Assembly: GCA_030015575.1 (NCBI GenBank)
Contig: JASDDO010000006.1
Coordinates: 377,602,137-377,666,136 of the forward strand
From: Agapanthus africanus
Taxonomy: Eukaryota > Streptophyta > Magnoliopsida > Asparagales > Amaryllidaceae
Reading direction: 5' to 3'
Length of the DNA stretch: 64,000 nt
The position numbers and the translations under genes are program-made. The notes beneath the pieces are model-generated. The model was not told the origin of the DNA. It made no database searches and worked only from the letters and a program-made list of their open reading frames with translations. Within the stretch, counting starts at the first letter, position 1. Each line of letters starts with the position of its first letter. Shown piece by piece: positions 10,111 to 20,749 of the stretch.

Positions 10111-10740
10111 CCCACCAGGCTCCATCAAAAGGAGAGCCAGGTCTCGACGGTTCACAGAAAGCCTAGAGATCAACAATGGCGTTTCTTCTCACTCCAACAG
10201 GATGCATACGCGACGTCAACAAGTGACCCCAGGGTCAACAAAACGGGGCCATGGCAAAGTCTCTAGTTCCAAATCTCGATAGTTCACAGACAGCCTAGAG
10301 ATCAACAACGGCATTTCTTCTCACTCCAACAAGTTGCAGACGTGACGTCAACAAGCGAACCCAGGGTCAACAAAACGGAGCCATGGCAAAGTCCATAGTT
10401 CCAAATCTTGATGGTTCACAGACAGTCTAGAGATCAACAATGGCGTTTCTTCTCACTCCAACAGGATGCATACGCGAAGTCAACAAGCGACCCCAGGGTC
10501 AACAAAACAGAGCCATGGCAAAGTCCCTAGTTCCAAATCTCGACGGTTTACAGACAACCTAGAGACCACCTCGACATTCGTCTTGTTACAGCATACGCAA
10601 CGTTAACAAAGCGGAGCCACGGCAAAGTCCCTGGTTCCAAGCCTCGACGGTTCACCAACAGCCTAGAGATCACCTCGACATTAGTCTCATTACAGTAGAC
10701 GCGGTGTCAACAAAGGAAGCGGAGGGCAAATTCTTGGCTT
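10110..10740 (+). repeat. B1 tandem array, about 131-bp unit, 4-5 copies
   Basis: The segment beginning GGCAAAGTC recurs at about 10254, 10385 and 10516, a 131-bp period, with decayed copies toward 10700. Each unit has TCGACGGTTCACAGACAGCC and CTCCAACA segments. It occupies the same relative place as the different arrays of B2, C and D. Confidence 0.85.
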
Positions 10741-11640
10741 CAAGGTCTTGACGGCAACTCAAATAAAACCTGAAAGACTATCGGAGATCATCCCATACCA
10801 GTGCGGAGTGGTTATGACTCATCGGGGCTCCTAAACTGAGCCTAACCTCAAGTAAAAAGCGTTATGGAAAATTCCTAACATTAGCTCTTCTGACGATAAT
10901 ATGACCTAAGGAGATTACTTGAAGATGTCTTGTCCAGCCACCGAAGGGATCAGAGACACGACAGTCACGGGGCTACTCGAACAGCAGCGTAAAGTTTGCA
11001 TATCGGGGAATGCATCAGCCAACGCGACGGTACGACGGACAAAAAAAACCTTAGTACCACGGACCCTAACAGACCTCTATCATAAAGAGGAGGGGTTAAC
11101 AATGATGTTAGGACAGGTTTCCTTACAAGCCCAAGGAAGGTAAACTACAAGCTCCGAAATAATTTTATAAACTAGAGATTCTGGGATGAGTGAATAAACA
11201 ACAAGCTCCGAAATGAGTTCATAAACTAGAGACTCCGGGACGAGTGAATAAACTACAAACTCCGAAATGAGTATATAAACTACTTTACGTCAAGTCAAGA
11301 CAGAAAGGCGCAACCCATGAGCACCAACCGTGTACTGTGCAAGGCAGTAAGAAGAGTCTTTGATTCACACCCTACTAAGCGTTCATTCATGACTGCATAC
11401 CCACTTAAATGGAAATAGTGTTCAAACTGTGCTGATTTACGTATGTGTGAGAAGGATTAGCGCATGACACAACGATGGCGCTCGCACTTTGCAAAAATTC
11501 CTATGGGTAAAGTATAAAGCTCATGCACAGAGGCGAGATACACGTACGCATATATGATGAAGAGGAAACATTCAACAGAAAACATTCAACAGTCAATAAT
11601 AAGAGAAATACATTGAAATAAACATACTACTTTACAGGGA
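10741..11640 (+). other. B1 3' region without recognisable gene
   Basis: It holds a short repeat of CTCCGAAATGAGT (about 11150-11280) and a stretch at 11290-11460 that aligns with 19070-19200 of B2. I see no coding signal that stands out. Confidence 0.5.
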
Positions 11641-11761
11641 AGAGATCACCAAATATGGGATCAGAGATATAGGGGTTAACAAAACAATAAACAAAGTTCT
11701 CCAATTCCCTCTCTGCCCTTTCTACCATGTCGAAGCGGCGGTCTTCGCGAGGAGTTGCACC

Positions 11762-12118
11762 TTATCGATGAGCGCCGTACTCATCAGCGAAGACAGATAT
11801 GATAGCCTGCTGAGCCTGTATCCGTCTTAGCAACTGAACCGAATGGTCCTTCAAAGACTGGGTAATCAAACGGGCCTCATGAAAGCATTCGATCTTGTCC
11901 TCCGCCGCATCGAGAATCGCCGGAGTCATCTCTGCCGGATGAGGGGAGATATCGGCAAGCACAGATAGGAAGATCATCCGGAGCCAAATGGAGCCCATAG
12001 GAAGAGGAGAGCCCCTACGAGTCAGGAGCTCATACAACACTACGTCATATTGAGCATCGGTGAGAAGGGGATCTACTAGCCGTGCAGCAAAGCGAGGAAT
12101 AGTCTCCTCGATGGGCAC
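11762..12118 (-). CDS. B1 antisense ORF (conserved Tat 3'-region protein, function unknown)
   Basis: This 118-residue frame lies opposite to gag-pol, between integrase and LTR. It is about 72% identical by eye to the B2 frame at 19412-19903 over 117 residues. Shared blocks include LLTRRGSPLPMGSIW, PHPAEM and AEDKIECFHEA. It is probably helical and has no signal peptide or membrane segment. Extra ORFs at this place, sometimes antisense, are known in the Tat lineage (for example Grande and RIRE2 relatives), but their role is unsettled. The in-frame sequence extends upstream of this ATG with similarity to B2 (PHACRQPWEV), so the true start may be further up. It looks open over this part. Confidence 0.7.
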   Translation of the reverse strand: MPIEETIPRFAARLVDPLLTDAQYDVVLYELLTRRGSPLPMGSIWLRMIFLSVLADISPHPAEMTPAILDAAEDKIECFHEARLITQSLKDHSVQLLRRIQAQQAIISVFADEYGAHR

Positions 12119-12246
12119 CTCCCATGGTTGCCGACAAGCGTGAGGACGATCGCAAGCTATAGCTCTTGGTTTGTTCCTTTGGAAAATGGTTTACCTTGAG
12201 TTCTGTTAATAGAAATGGGTTTCTCTTTGAGAAGGAGGAAGACATA

Positions 12247-12266
12247 GCTTCGGGTTATAAAGGGAT
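12247..12266 (-). promoter_or_regulatory. Candidate TATA box for B1 antisense ORF
   Basis: The minus strand reads CCCTTTATAACCCGAAGC about 130 bp upstream of the antisense ATG. B2 keeps CTCTTTATAACTTGAAGCC at the same relative place (19949-19968) while flanking sequence has drifted. Confidence 0.4.
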
Positions 12267-12448
12267 CAAATCTAGGCACGGAAAATTCTTTGCATGGTGG
12301 AAGTATTTCCAAGGCCTGGAAAAGGGCATGGGGAAAGAAGATAGTTGACCCATAGGAATCAGAGCAAGAAGGTGAACCGATTCCAGCACTTCATGAATGG
12401 TGGAAAAGATGCCACCGCTACCCTCACGTGTGAGCCATGTAAGCGCGG

Positions 12449-12464
12449 CGGTGGGGGGGGAATT
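12449..12464 (+). promoter_or_regulatory. Polypurine tract of B1
   Basis: A run of G (GCGGTGGGGGGGGAATT) directly precedes the LTR start TGTTTCCCC at 12465, the usual plus-strand primer position. Confidence 0.8.
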
Positions 12465-14363
12465 TGTTTCCCCAATAAAAGAGTAAAGCTGTGTTCAAAA
12501 CTCAAGAAGCAGCGCCTCACGTGTTTGCCACGAGGGCGTCAGCGCCAGAGTTAAAAACTCTTATTGGCGCCGCACATGCACAGCACGTGAGCACTGGCGC
12601 CTGGTAGAGTTAAATTCTACTCTCTGTTAAACAGAGCCGTTGGATCAAAGAACGGAGATGATAAATCATCAAAATGCAAAATTAAATTCTGCTAAGGAAT
12701 TATTCCTCAAATCTTTCTAAACAAGAAAGGTTACTCTCTGTAAAACAGAGTACCGTTGGATTAAAAATCCAATGGTGATTAAAGAATCACCGAGCTACAG
12801 AATAAATTCTGTATGGGAAAATATTTCCCTAATCTTGTTAAAAACAAGAAAAATATCTTCTCTAAAACAGAAGTTCTTGAATCAAAGATCCAACGGTGGG
12901 TAAAATCTCCAAATCAATTAAAATCTTTCAATGAGAGATTTCTTCAACTTATCAACAGACCTGCCTCTACTATATAAAGGACCCAAGACTTCAAGTCTGA
13001 AAAAGAAGAACCCCCCATAAGCTTAAAAAATGAGAAAGCTTTGAAAGAACAGAGAATTAAATTCTCGAGGAAGAACTCTCTTCTTGGAAATTTTAGGTAA
13101 ATAAAAATTAGATAAAGATCCCGTGGATCACTCAGTGGATGACACTCAGCGCCTAGTGCTTCACGTGCCCCTCACGTGGGCGCTATAAAATAAAGAGTGC
13201 TTAGCACTTAGTGGGCGGCGCTCAGCACCCAGCTCCCCACGTGCCCTTCACGTAGGCGCTATTAAATAAAGAGTGCTTAGCACTCAGCGCTCGGCGCCCC
13301 CACGTGCCCCTCACGTGTGCGCCATAAAATAAAGAGTGCTTAGCACTCAGTGGCTGGCGCTCAGCACTCAACGCTCAGCGCTTCACGTGACCCTCATGTG
13401 GGCGCCACAGAATATAAAGTGTATGACACTCACCAGGCAGTGCATAGCGCCTCACGTGTTTAACACGTGGGCACCATAAAGAGTGCTCAGCACTCCATAT
13501 AAAGACAAAAGAACAGATATAATAAAGTGTGAGCGTCAGAACTTACATGAGTGCTCAGCACTTTTTGCAAGAAAAAGAGGGACTGAGCACAAACCAGTGC
13601 TCAACACTCCTTTCAAATAAAAGTGGGTCAAGCCCAAGTTGGCTGGATCCCTAATTCAGATCAACTAAGCCCATGGATTCATTGTTTCCCAAACATGACT
13701 CATGACATCCAAAATGATGTTCATCCCATATTTCCTAAGTTAATCTTAGCCCCCCCAAAATGGCTAATGATTCTTAGATGGTCCACCATGATCTCTTCCC
13801 TCGGACACGGGAATTGGTTCAAGGGTACATCTCTCCATACGTCTGATGCATGTCATTGTAATTCCTCAGCGTCTTCAGAAAGGTGGCGGGTCCCGACAAC
13901 CAACTGTTTTTGGGTGCATTTCCTAAATAGGTGTATCCCACATCATCGCCATGCATCCCGTCACGTAACAAAAACACGGGCATAAAATGGTGATCTACGG
14001 ACCGTAACGTCCCCAAACTACTGTGGACCGTAACGTCCTCAAACTAAACCCTTACCTCAAAAAGGGTGATCTATAGACCGTAACGTCCTCAAACTAAACC
14101 CTTACCTCAAAAAGGGTGATCTATAGACCGAAACGTTCTTAAACTAATAAGAGACCGTAACGTCCTTAAACTAAAACAATAGAGCTCAAATGCTCTTTTG
14201 TTGGATCTGAATGATCCTAAAACCCTGTTAAGTAGATCTTAGTCTCAAATTGGACTAACGTATCCTTAAAAAAAATTAAAGTTGATCTTAATCTCAAACG
14301 TGATTACTGATCCTTAAATCAACCCGAACCCAAATCTAAGATATACGGATGGACTAATCCACT
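12465..14363 (+). repeat. B1 LTR, truncated on its right
   Basis: It starts TGTTTCCCCAATAAAAG, similar to the A LTR start. It contains micro-hairpins at 12622-12850, a TATA box TATATAAA at 12971-12978, many CACGTG sites (about 12516-12590 and 13160-13470), and 4-bp stem-loop units GGACCGTAACGTCC (for example 13999-14012). Similarity to the B2 LTR ends near 14363, leaving about 300 bp of the usual right end absent. Confidence 0.78.
12622..12848. repeat. Chain of perfect short hairpins in B1 LTR
   Basis: Six hairpins follow almost without gaps: CTCTGT-aaa-ACAGAG 12736-12750, TTGGAT/ATCCAA 12756-12772, GGTGAT/ATCACC 12774-12791, ACAGAAT/ATTCTGT 12797-12812, GGGAAA/TTTCCC 12815-12829, CTTGTT/AACAAG 12834-12848. 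Another CTCTGT-taa-ACAGAG lies at 12622-12636. Confidence 0.93.
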
Positions 14364-15797
14364 GACAGATGCATTATCTTAACCAAAACTAAAGAACTGA
14401 CTGACGAAAATCTCGAAGACGTAAGGATCGTTATACAAAGACGACGGGTCCTGGCGCCAGCGAAAATATCTCCAGAGTCTCCTGAAGAAAAGGGAGCGAC
14501 CCACCAAATAACCTTCCAAATAGAAGACCGGGAAAAGGCTAAGGATTGGAGAGAAGTCTTTATAGACTACTTCAAATCCCGTCGAACACCGGAAGATGCA
14601 TCCTCAAGACATCAGCTGATTAAACGAGCTCTGTCTTTTGCCTTTGTCAATGATACTCTATATAAAAGATCATTCGACTCTCTGTATCTAAGATGCCCGG
14701 GACCGGAAGAAGCAAGGAGAGTCGTTCAAGAAACTCACGACGGACTCTGCTGTTCTCATCAAGCTGGGCAAAAAATGAAGCTGAAGATCAAAAGAATGGG
14801 CTACTATTGGCCCACGGTGATTCTGGACTGTCTTGAATACGTGAAGCAGTGCCACTCGTGCCAAATCCACGGGGACTTCATCCACCAGCATCCAAACCTG
14901 CTATACCCAACTGTGGCTAGCTGGCCGTTCGAAATGTGGGGAACCGACATAATCGGGCCCATCGAACCAGCGTCATCCAGAGGACATCAGTTCATATTGG
15001 CGGCAACTGATTATTTCTTTAAGTGGGCAGAAGCCATACCGCTGAGAGATATGAAGACAGAGAACATCCTCCATTTCTTTAAGACACACGTCATCTACTG
15101 GTTCGGCACTCCGCGACGGGTTATCTCTGAAAACGGACCGGCCTATAGAAGTCATAAGATCAGCCGCTTCGCACAGTAGCATAATATAGACCGGAGATAT
15201 TCTTCGGTCTATAATCCTCGAGCTAACGGTCTAGCTGAGGCTTTCAACAAGACCTTGACGAAGATCATAAAGAAGACAGTGTCCAAAAATAAAAAGGACT
15301 GACACGGGAGACTGCATGAAGCTCTCTGAGCGTATCGAACCACGTTTAAGATGGCTACGAATATAACACCACATGCATTGGTATTCAGTACAGAAGCGGT
15401 ACTCCCCTTAGAAATAGAGCTACCCTCTTTACGAGTGGCGGTTCATTACGAGCTAACAAACGAAGAGAATGCTCATCTTCGGCTTGAGGAACTCGACGCC
15501 TTCGATGAAACTCGTCTCATGGCGCAGAAAAACCTAGAAGCTTACAAAGCTAGGATTACGTGCTCATACGAAAGGTTAACCAGGCCGAGAACATTCCGCC
15601 AAGGAGAACTTGTCCTAGTCGTAAAAAGACCTATAATCCCCAATCGTGCTAAACGCGGGAAATTGGAGCCAAACTATGAGGGCCCATATATCATAGACAA
15701 GGTCTACCAAGGTGGGGCTTACTTGCTCATGGATATGCATGGCGAAGGACCCTTCCGGCCAATAAACGGTCGATTCCTAAAGAAATACTACGCCTGA
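14364..15797 (+). pseudogene. int: B2 RNase H-integrase linker and integrase (fossil)
   Basis: The stretch 14490-14770 encodes the linker seen before Tat integrases (FIDYFKSRR, RALSFAFVNDTLYKRS). From 14775 comes the integrase: GYYWPT, zinc-binding end CHSCQIHGD, core start MWGTDIIGP, and a C-terminal part in 15351-15797 ending GRFLKKYYA. Open stretches are 14775-15179 and 15351-15797. It aligns with B1 throughout at roughly 80% identity. It is broken by several changes. Confidence 0.82.
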
Positions 15798-15898
15798 CGA
15801 GTCACGGCCTAGGTCAACGATAGATGACGACGCTTATGTTCGCTCAAGCCCAAACTCTATAAGTAGTATCCGGCGAAACCTCGTCTCGAAAACATGCG

Positions 15899-16220
15899 AT
15901 GGACCGAAACGTCCTTAAACTAACAATGGACCGCAATGTCCTAAAAATAGCGATGGACCGAAACGTCTTTAAACTAACAATGGACCGAAACGTCCTTAAA
16001 CTAACAATGGACCGCAATGTCCTAAAACTAGCGATGGACCGAAACGTCCTTAAACTAACAATGGACCGAAACTTCCCTAAACTAACAACGGACCGAAACG
16101 TCCCTAAACTAACAACGGACCGAAATGTTCCTAAACTAACAATGGACCGCAACGTCCTAAAAACTAGCTAGGGACCGCTATGTCCTAAAACTAACGACGC
16201 ACCGAAACGTCTCTAAACCA
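15899..16220 (+). repeat. B2 array of GGAC-N6-GTCC stem-loops, about 27-30 bp units
   Basis: About eleven units of GGACCGAAACGTCC plus a TTAAACTAACAAT linker sit about 100 bp after the integrase end. The same unit type forms the U5 part of the A, B1 and B2 LTRs. Confidence 0.9.
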
Positions 16221-16389
16221 CTACAAACGGCAGCATCCTAGGGCTGACGCAAAAAAGGGGGAATGTCCATAAGCAAGATGGGCACGGATGAAAACCCGAA
16301 AGGGCTCCATGAGTAAAAATAGAAGGGCTACCAGCGAGTTTGTGAAAAACCGAAAGGGCGCAGACTCGTAAAAAAAAAGGGTCGTGCAC
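16221..16389 (+). other. B2 short spacer
   Basis: It contains the GGATGAAAACCCGAAAGGGCTC module shared with B1 and C. No gene. Confidence 0.5.
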
Positions 16390-17110
16390 ACTTGCAAGGT
16401 CCTCTCGACCTTGTAAGGAGAAAATACCTGCGTGAGATCCTTATGACTCCCAAAAGAGTAACATACTAAGGGATCCCCACGATTTCTAAGAAGAAATTAC
16501 AGTTACGAGATCCTCACGACTCGTAAGGAGAACCCTCTTATGAGACCCTCATGGCTCGTAAGATTCAAAAGCCTTAAGCTACAGGGATCTGAACCTATTC
16601 TTAAGCCATCACATTCCCTAGACTGCCCTACAGGCGGTCAATCTTGACCCTTGTATGCAATCCACGGGCACAAATAAACGTCTCCCCCACCAAGTTCCAC
16701 CAATAGCGTGAAATTCCTCATTTAGTGAACAAACACTTATAGGTCCTCTCGACTTGCAAGGAAAAAATGCTCTTATGAGATCCTTACGACTTATAAGAGA
16801 CCATACACTTAAGAATCCTCACGATTCTTAAAGAGAAAAAGCACTTACGAGATCCTCACGACTCATAAGGAGAAACATCTTTATGAGACCCTTACGGCTC
16901 ATGAAGTCAAAAGCCTTAGCCGACAGGATCTTAACCCTGTTTGCTAAGCCATCTTTGGTCGAACCGACAAAGGCAAGTGATGATTCACTCCTGGCAACGT
17001 TCCAGTAGTAGCGATGCTGATGCTTAAACCGGTGAAAAATTCCAAGTCCACAAATGGCAAAAGGATGATTCGCGCCCGGCACCATATTCTGGTACAGCAA
17101 TGCTGAAGTC
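16390..17110 (+). repeat. B2 hairpin ladder, first block
   Basis: Hairpins with constant loop: CTTGCAAG/CTTGTAAG 16391-16417, TTACGAG/CTCGTAA 16503-16526, CTTATGAG/CTCGTAAG 16537-16562, CTTATGAG/CTTATAAG 16772-16797, TTAAGAAT/ATTCTTAA 16809-16831, CTTTATGAG/CTCATGAAG 16879-16906. A two-part hairpin (16915-16948) pairs CTTAGC/GCTAAG and ACAGG/CCTGT. GTATGCAATCCACGGG is at 16653-16668. The GATGATTCACTCCTGG module lies at 16978-17105. Confidence 0.88.
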
Positions 17111-17114
17111 GAAT

Positions 17115-18170
17115 CCAAATATTGACTTCCATGTCGTCAAGCAACGCATCAACTCGGATACATGTCAAACCTTGACCTCCCTGTCATCAAGCAACGCTTC
17201 GACTCGGATACATATTAACCCCTGACCTCCCTGTCGTCATGCAACACTTCGACTCGGATACATGTCAACCCCTGACCTCCCTGTCGTCAAGGAACGCTTC
17301 GACTCGGATACATGTCAACCCCTGACCTCCCTGTCGTCAAGCAGTACTTTGACTCGGATACATGTCAACCCTTGACCTCCCTGTCGTGAAGCAACGCTTC
17401 GACTCGGATACATGTCAAACCCTGACCACCCTGTCATGAAGCAATGCTTCGACTCGGATACATGTCAACCCCTGACCTCCCTATCGTGAAGCAATGCTTC
17501 GACTCGGATACATGTTAACCCCTGACCCCCCTGGCGTCAAGCAACGCTTCGACTTGGATACATGTCAACCCTTGACCTCCCTGTCGTCAAGCAACGCTTC
17601 GACTCGGATACATGTCAACCCCTGACCTCCCTGTCGTCAAGCAACGCTTCGACTCGGATACATGTCAACCCCTGACCTCCCTGTCGCCAAGCAACGCTTC
17701 GACTCGGATACATGTTAACCCCTGACCTCCCTGTCGTCAAGCAACGCTTCGACTCGGATACATGTCAACCCCCGACGTCCCTATCCTCAAGCAACGCTTC
17801 GACTCGGATACATGTCAACCCCCGGCCTCCCTGTCCTCAAGCAACGCTTCGACTCGGATACATGTCAACCCCCGACCTCCCTGTCCTCAAGCAATGCTTC
17901 GACTCGGATACATGTCAACCCCTGACCTCCCTGTCGTCAAGCAACGCTTCGACTCGGATACATGTCAACCCTTGACCTCCCTATCATCAAGCAACACTTC
18001 GACTCGGAAAAATGTCAACCCCTGACCTCCCTGTCGTAAAGCAATGCTTCGACTCAGAAACATGTCAACCCCTAACCCTCCCGCTGGAGCAATGCTCCGT
18101 CTCGGAAATACATCGATCCATGATCTCCCTATCGTAAAGCAATGCTTCGACTCGGAAATAAGTCAACACA
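17115..18170 (+). repeat. B2 tandem array, 60-bp unit, about 17 copies
   Basis: The unit contains GACCTCCCTGTCGTCAAGCA, ACGCTTCGACTCGGATACAT and GTCAACCCCT. Copies are highly regular with a few substitutions each; the last two are more diverged. Because 60 is a multiple of three, frames stay open through it by chance. Confidence 0.95.
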
Positions 18171-18590
18171 CGAACCTATCAACCCATAAAAAGAAAGTTC
18201 TCCTATGAGATCCTTACGACTCTCATAAGAAAATGCACTTAGGAGTTTTCACGACCCCTAAGTAGAAAATTGCACCTACGAGATCCTCTCGACTCGTAGG
18301 GAGAAAAGTCTTTATGGGATCCCCACGGCTCATAAAGTTGAAAAGTCTTAGGCGACAGATCTGAACCTGTTTCCGAAGCCATCGCTGCCCTGCAAGAAAA
18401 CTAAGATAAACTGCATATGGACCACATCCACCAGAGCTACATGCAAACATGAGATAAAAAAAATATATGTCTTTTATTCATGAATTCAAAATGAATACAT
18501 GATACATGTCATTAAAAGAATCAAAATGGATACAAAATATTCTCTTATTCAGAAGTGGATACAAGAAAAGGAGAATATACAAAAAAAATT
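18171..18590 (+). repeat. B2 hairpin ladder, second block, and spacer
   Basis: ACTTAGG/CCTAAGT, CCTACGAG/CTCGTAGG (18275-18300, perfect 8 bp) and a decayed two-part CTTAGG-cg-ACAG hairpin (about 18347-18380) repeat the ladder layout after the 60-bp array. The AT-rich stretch 18440-18590 shows nothing else. Confidence 0.8.
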
Positions 18591-19010
18591 TTAAGCCAGC
18601 GGACGGTGTAATAAATTTGTCAGTTCATCCTTCTTCCGCTGGGCCTCGTCTTCAAGTTTTGTTATGGCTACGAGACGGGTCTTCGCCTGAGACTGTTGAG
18701 CCTGATACGAGGCGAGCCGACTCTCAAGCTCCTTTTCAGCAACTTTGTGAGCTTCAACCATCTCGCGGGTAAAGATAACGACTTTGTCAATAGCTACCAC
18801 CTCCCTGACAGCTTCTTAAAGTACTCGCCAGATTTCATATGCACGGGTGGTCTTAGCAGTGAGTTGAGCTTGAATTTCCCTCAAAGCATTCGAAGCTAAC
18901 TCCCTCTCCAAAAACTTCCGATCAAGCCTCTTCTCGCACGATTGCAGATTGGCCGCGCACCGTTCGATCCATCCTCACAGACTTGATTTCACGATTAAGA
19001 TGTCGGAAGG
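18591..19010 (-). pseudogene. B2 antisense coiled-coil ORF remnant
   Basis: On the minus strand, 18800-18591 encodes 69 residues rich in alternating hydrophobic and charged positions (EMVEAHKVAEKELESRL, AITKLEDEAQRKKDEL). This is typical of a coiled coil. Sequence of the same character continues upstream to about 19010. It lies antisense between integrase and LTR, like the ORF at 19412-19903, and may be another part of the same antisense unit. Fossil; family not recognised. Confidence 0.5.
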
Positions 19011-19411
19011 AAAGCAGATGCACTCAAGGACTATGTAAGCAAGTCTCCTCTCGACAACAATACTCAATTCAAGACATGCACAAGCCATGTGCTATGTAAG
19101 GCAATAAGGAAAGTCTTTGGTATACACCTCATTAAGCGCGCATTCGCGGTTATATTCCTGTTTAAAGGGGAAGGGTATCCAAAACGCGCTGATTTGTGGG
19201 CAACATGACGATAGTGTTCGCACTTAAAGAAAATTCCCAAAGGTAAAAGTATAAATCTCACGTACGCAGGCGGGATGCACGTACGAATACATGACAAACA
19301 GAAAAATTCAACAGAAAGCATTCAACAGTTAATAATAAGAGAAATACATTGATCTAAATATACTACTCTATAGGGAAAAGATCACCAAATATGGGATCAG
19401 AGATACAAGGG
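19011..19411 (+). other. B2 spacer between antisense ORFs
   Basis: The stretch aligns with 11290-11680 of B1. No other feature seen. Confidence 0.4.
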
Positions 19412-19903
19412 TTAACAAAACAAAATACAAAATTCTTCAGTTCCCTCTCGGCGGTCTTCTCGAGGGGTTGATCCCCACCGATTAGCGCTATGCTCATCAG
19501 CAAAAGTAGACATGACAGCCCGCCGGGCTCTTATCTGACCCAGCAGATGAACCGAGCGATTCTTCAGAGCCGAGGCAATCAAGCATGCTTCGTGGAAACA
19601 CTCAATCTTATCCTCCGCCGTATCAAGAATCGCTAAGGCCATCTCTGCCGGATGAGGAGGGATTTCGGCGAGCACGGCTAGAAAAATTGTCCGGATCCAA
19701 ATGGAGCCCATAGGAAGAGGAGAGCCCCTACGAGTCAGAAGCTCGTATATCACCGCGTTACATTGAGCGTCGGTGAGTAGGGGATCTGCTAGCCGCGCAG
19801 CAAGGCGAGGAACCATCTCCTCGATAGGCACCTCCCATGGTTGCCGACAAGCATGGGGGCGGTTGCAAGCCATAAATTGTGATTTGTTTATCAAGATGAT
19901 CAC
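19412..19903 (-). CDS. B2 antisense ORF (conserved Tat 3'-region protein, function unknown)
   Basis: This 163-residue frame is antisense to the element. Its core (VPIEEMVPRLAARLADPLL through FADEHSANRW) matches the B1 frame at 11762-12118 at about 72% identity, with short exact blocks RRGSPLPMGSIW and AEDKIECFHEA. Conservation of protein blocks between two diverged elements suggests the frame was under selection when they were active (inference). It is probably helical and soluble. An ATG at 19903 lies about 55 bp downstream of a TATA-like box. Antisense ORFs here are known in the Tat lineage but have no agreed function. Confidence 0.72.
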   Translation of the reverse strand: MIILINKSQFMACNRPHACRQPWEVPIEEMVPRLAARLADPLLTDAQCNAVIYELLTRRGSPLPMGSIWIRTIFLAVLAEIPPHPAEMALAILDTAEDKIECFHEACLIASALKNRSVHLLGQIRARRAVMSTFADEHSANRWGSTPREDRREGTEEFCILFC

Positions 19904-19948
19904 CTTAAGGTCTAAATGGTTTTCTATTTAGAGAAGAAGAAAGGCTGG

Positions 19949-19968
19949 CTTCAAGTTATAAAGAGATG
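19949..19968 (-). promoter_or_regulatory. Candidate TATA box for B2 antisense ORF
   Basis: The minus strand reads CTCTTTATAACTTGAAGCC, matching CCCTTTATAACCCGAAGC in B1, and sits about 55 bp upstream of the antisense ATG at 19903. Confidence 0.42.
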
Positions 19969-20339
19969 CATTCAATGCTATGCACAGAAAATGTTGTGCA
20001 TAGTGGAACTATTCCCAAGGCCTAGAAAAAGGGAAGAATATCGGAAATGAAAGAGGTGACTCATTGGAAGTTAAACCGGCATCGCACATGCATAACACGT
20101 GAGCAGGCGCTAATACAGGATTGAAATTCCCTAACAGTACCTCATACGCAAAACACGTGAACACCAACAACAGTATGACAAAACTTCATACATAACACAT
20201 GTAAACATAAAAAAGGGGAAAGGAAAGTTTTGTCATTCATACTCCGAAAATTCATACAAAAATAAAAGAAAATGTTTACAATGGTAAAACATTAAATCCA
20301 GGACATGGATTGAGAAATTCATAAGTAAGGCCGTCTAAA

Positions 20340-20749
20340 ATGCTTCTAGCCTCTCGGACCATTCTCGTATGCATTCTCTCACGATCACAAGCGTCAGGGT
20401 CCTCACTGATGTCATCCGTCCTCTGATAAGTAGAGATTATCGTTGTCTGTTGGAAAATTTGATGCTAGATCAGGCCCATCAGATATACTGAATGCACCTT
20501 GTTTTCGGCATCATCCAATACCTTAAGAGGCATAGCTTCATAAAATCCAAGAAGTGCTTCTTAAATCGCTCTCACAACGAGCTTCAAAAGAGCGGAGCGA
20601 TGAGGAAGCATCCGACCGTTGTATTCATTAAAGCGACTCATAATTTCAGCGCACTGTGCGTTTGTAAACTCCTGGTTTTGGCAGCGGCCTTGTGCGCGAA
20701 TGTCTTCATAAGAAATAATTTTGTCAAGATCGTATAGATGAGCGGCCAT
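20340..20749 (-). pseudogene. B2 second antisense ORF, apparent paralogue of the first (fossil)
   Basis: A 62-residue open frame (20561-20749) carries TNAQCAEIMSRFNEYNGRML. The first antisense ORF has TDAQCNAVIYELLTRRGSPL at the matching place. Further minus-strand sequence down to 20340 includes DDAENKVHSVYL, comparable to DTAEDKIECFHE. Order and spacing match, so this looks like a diverged duplicate of the antisense gene. It is broken. Similarity is weak and judged by eye. Confidence 0.5.

Larger units (their letters stand above)
7562..14363 (+). mobile_element. Element B1: Tat-lineage gypsy fragment (integrase to partial LTR)
   Basis: It begins in the integrase region at the edge of A and runs through a 3.7-kb 3' region to a polypurine tract and an LTR starting at 12465. 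LTR similarity to B2 stops near 14363, where integrase-region sequence of B2 begins. Its left part is missing from the window, presumably beyond A. The integrase peptide is roughly 80% identical to that of B2 by eye, so these are separate family members and not a recent duplicate. It is broken. Confidence 0.8.

Noticed and set aside
15899-16171. MDRNVLKLT repeat frame
   Set aside because: By-product of the GGAC-N6-GTCC stem-loop array; the reverse strand is open too.
17712-18025. Repeat-protein frames in the 60-bp array of B2
   Set aside because: Same effect: 60 is a multiple of three. Several frames are open at once, so it is not evidence of coding.
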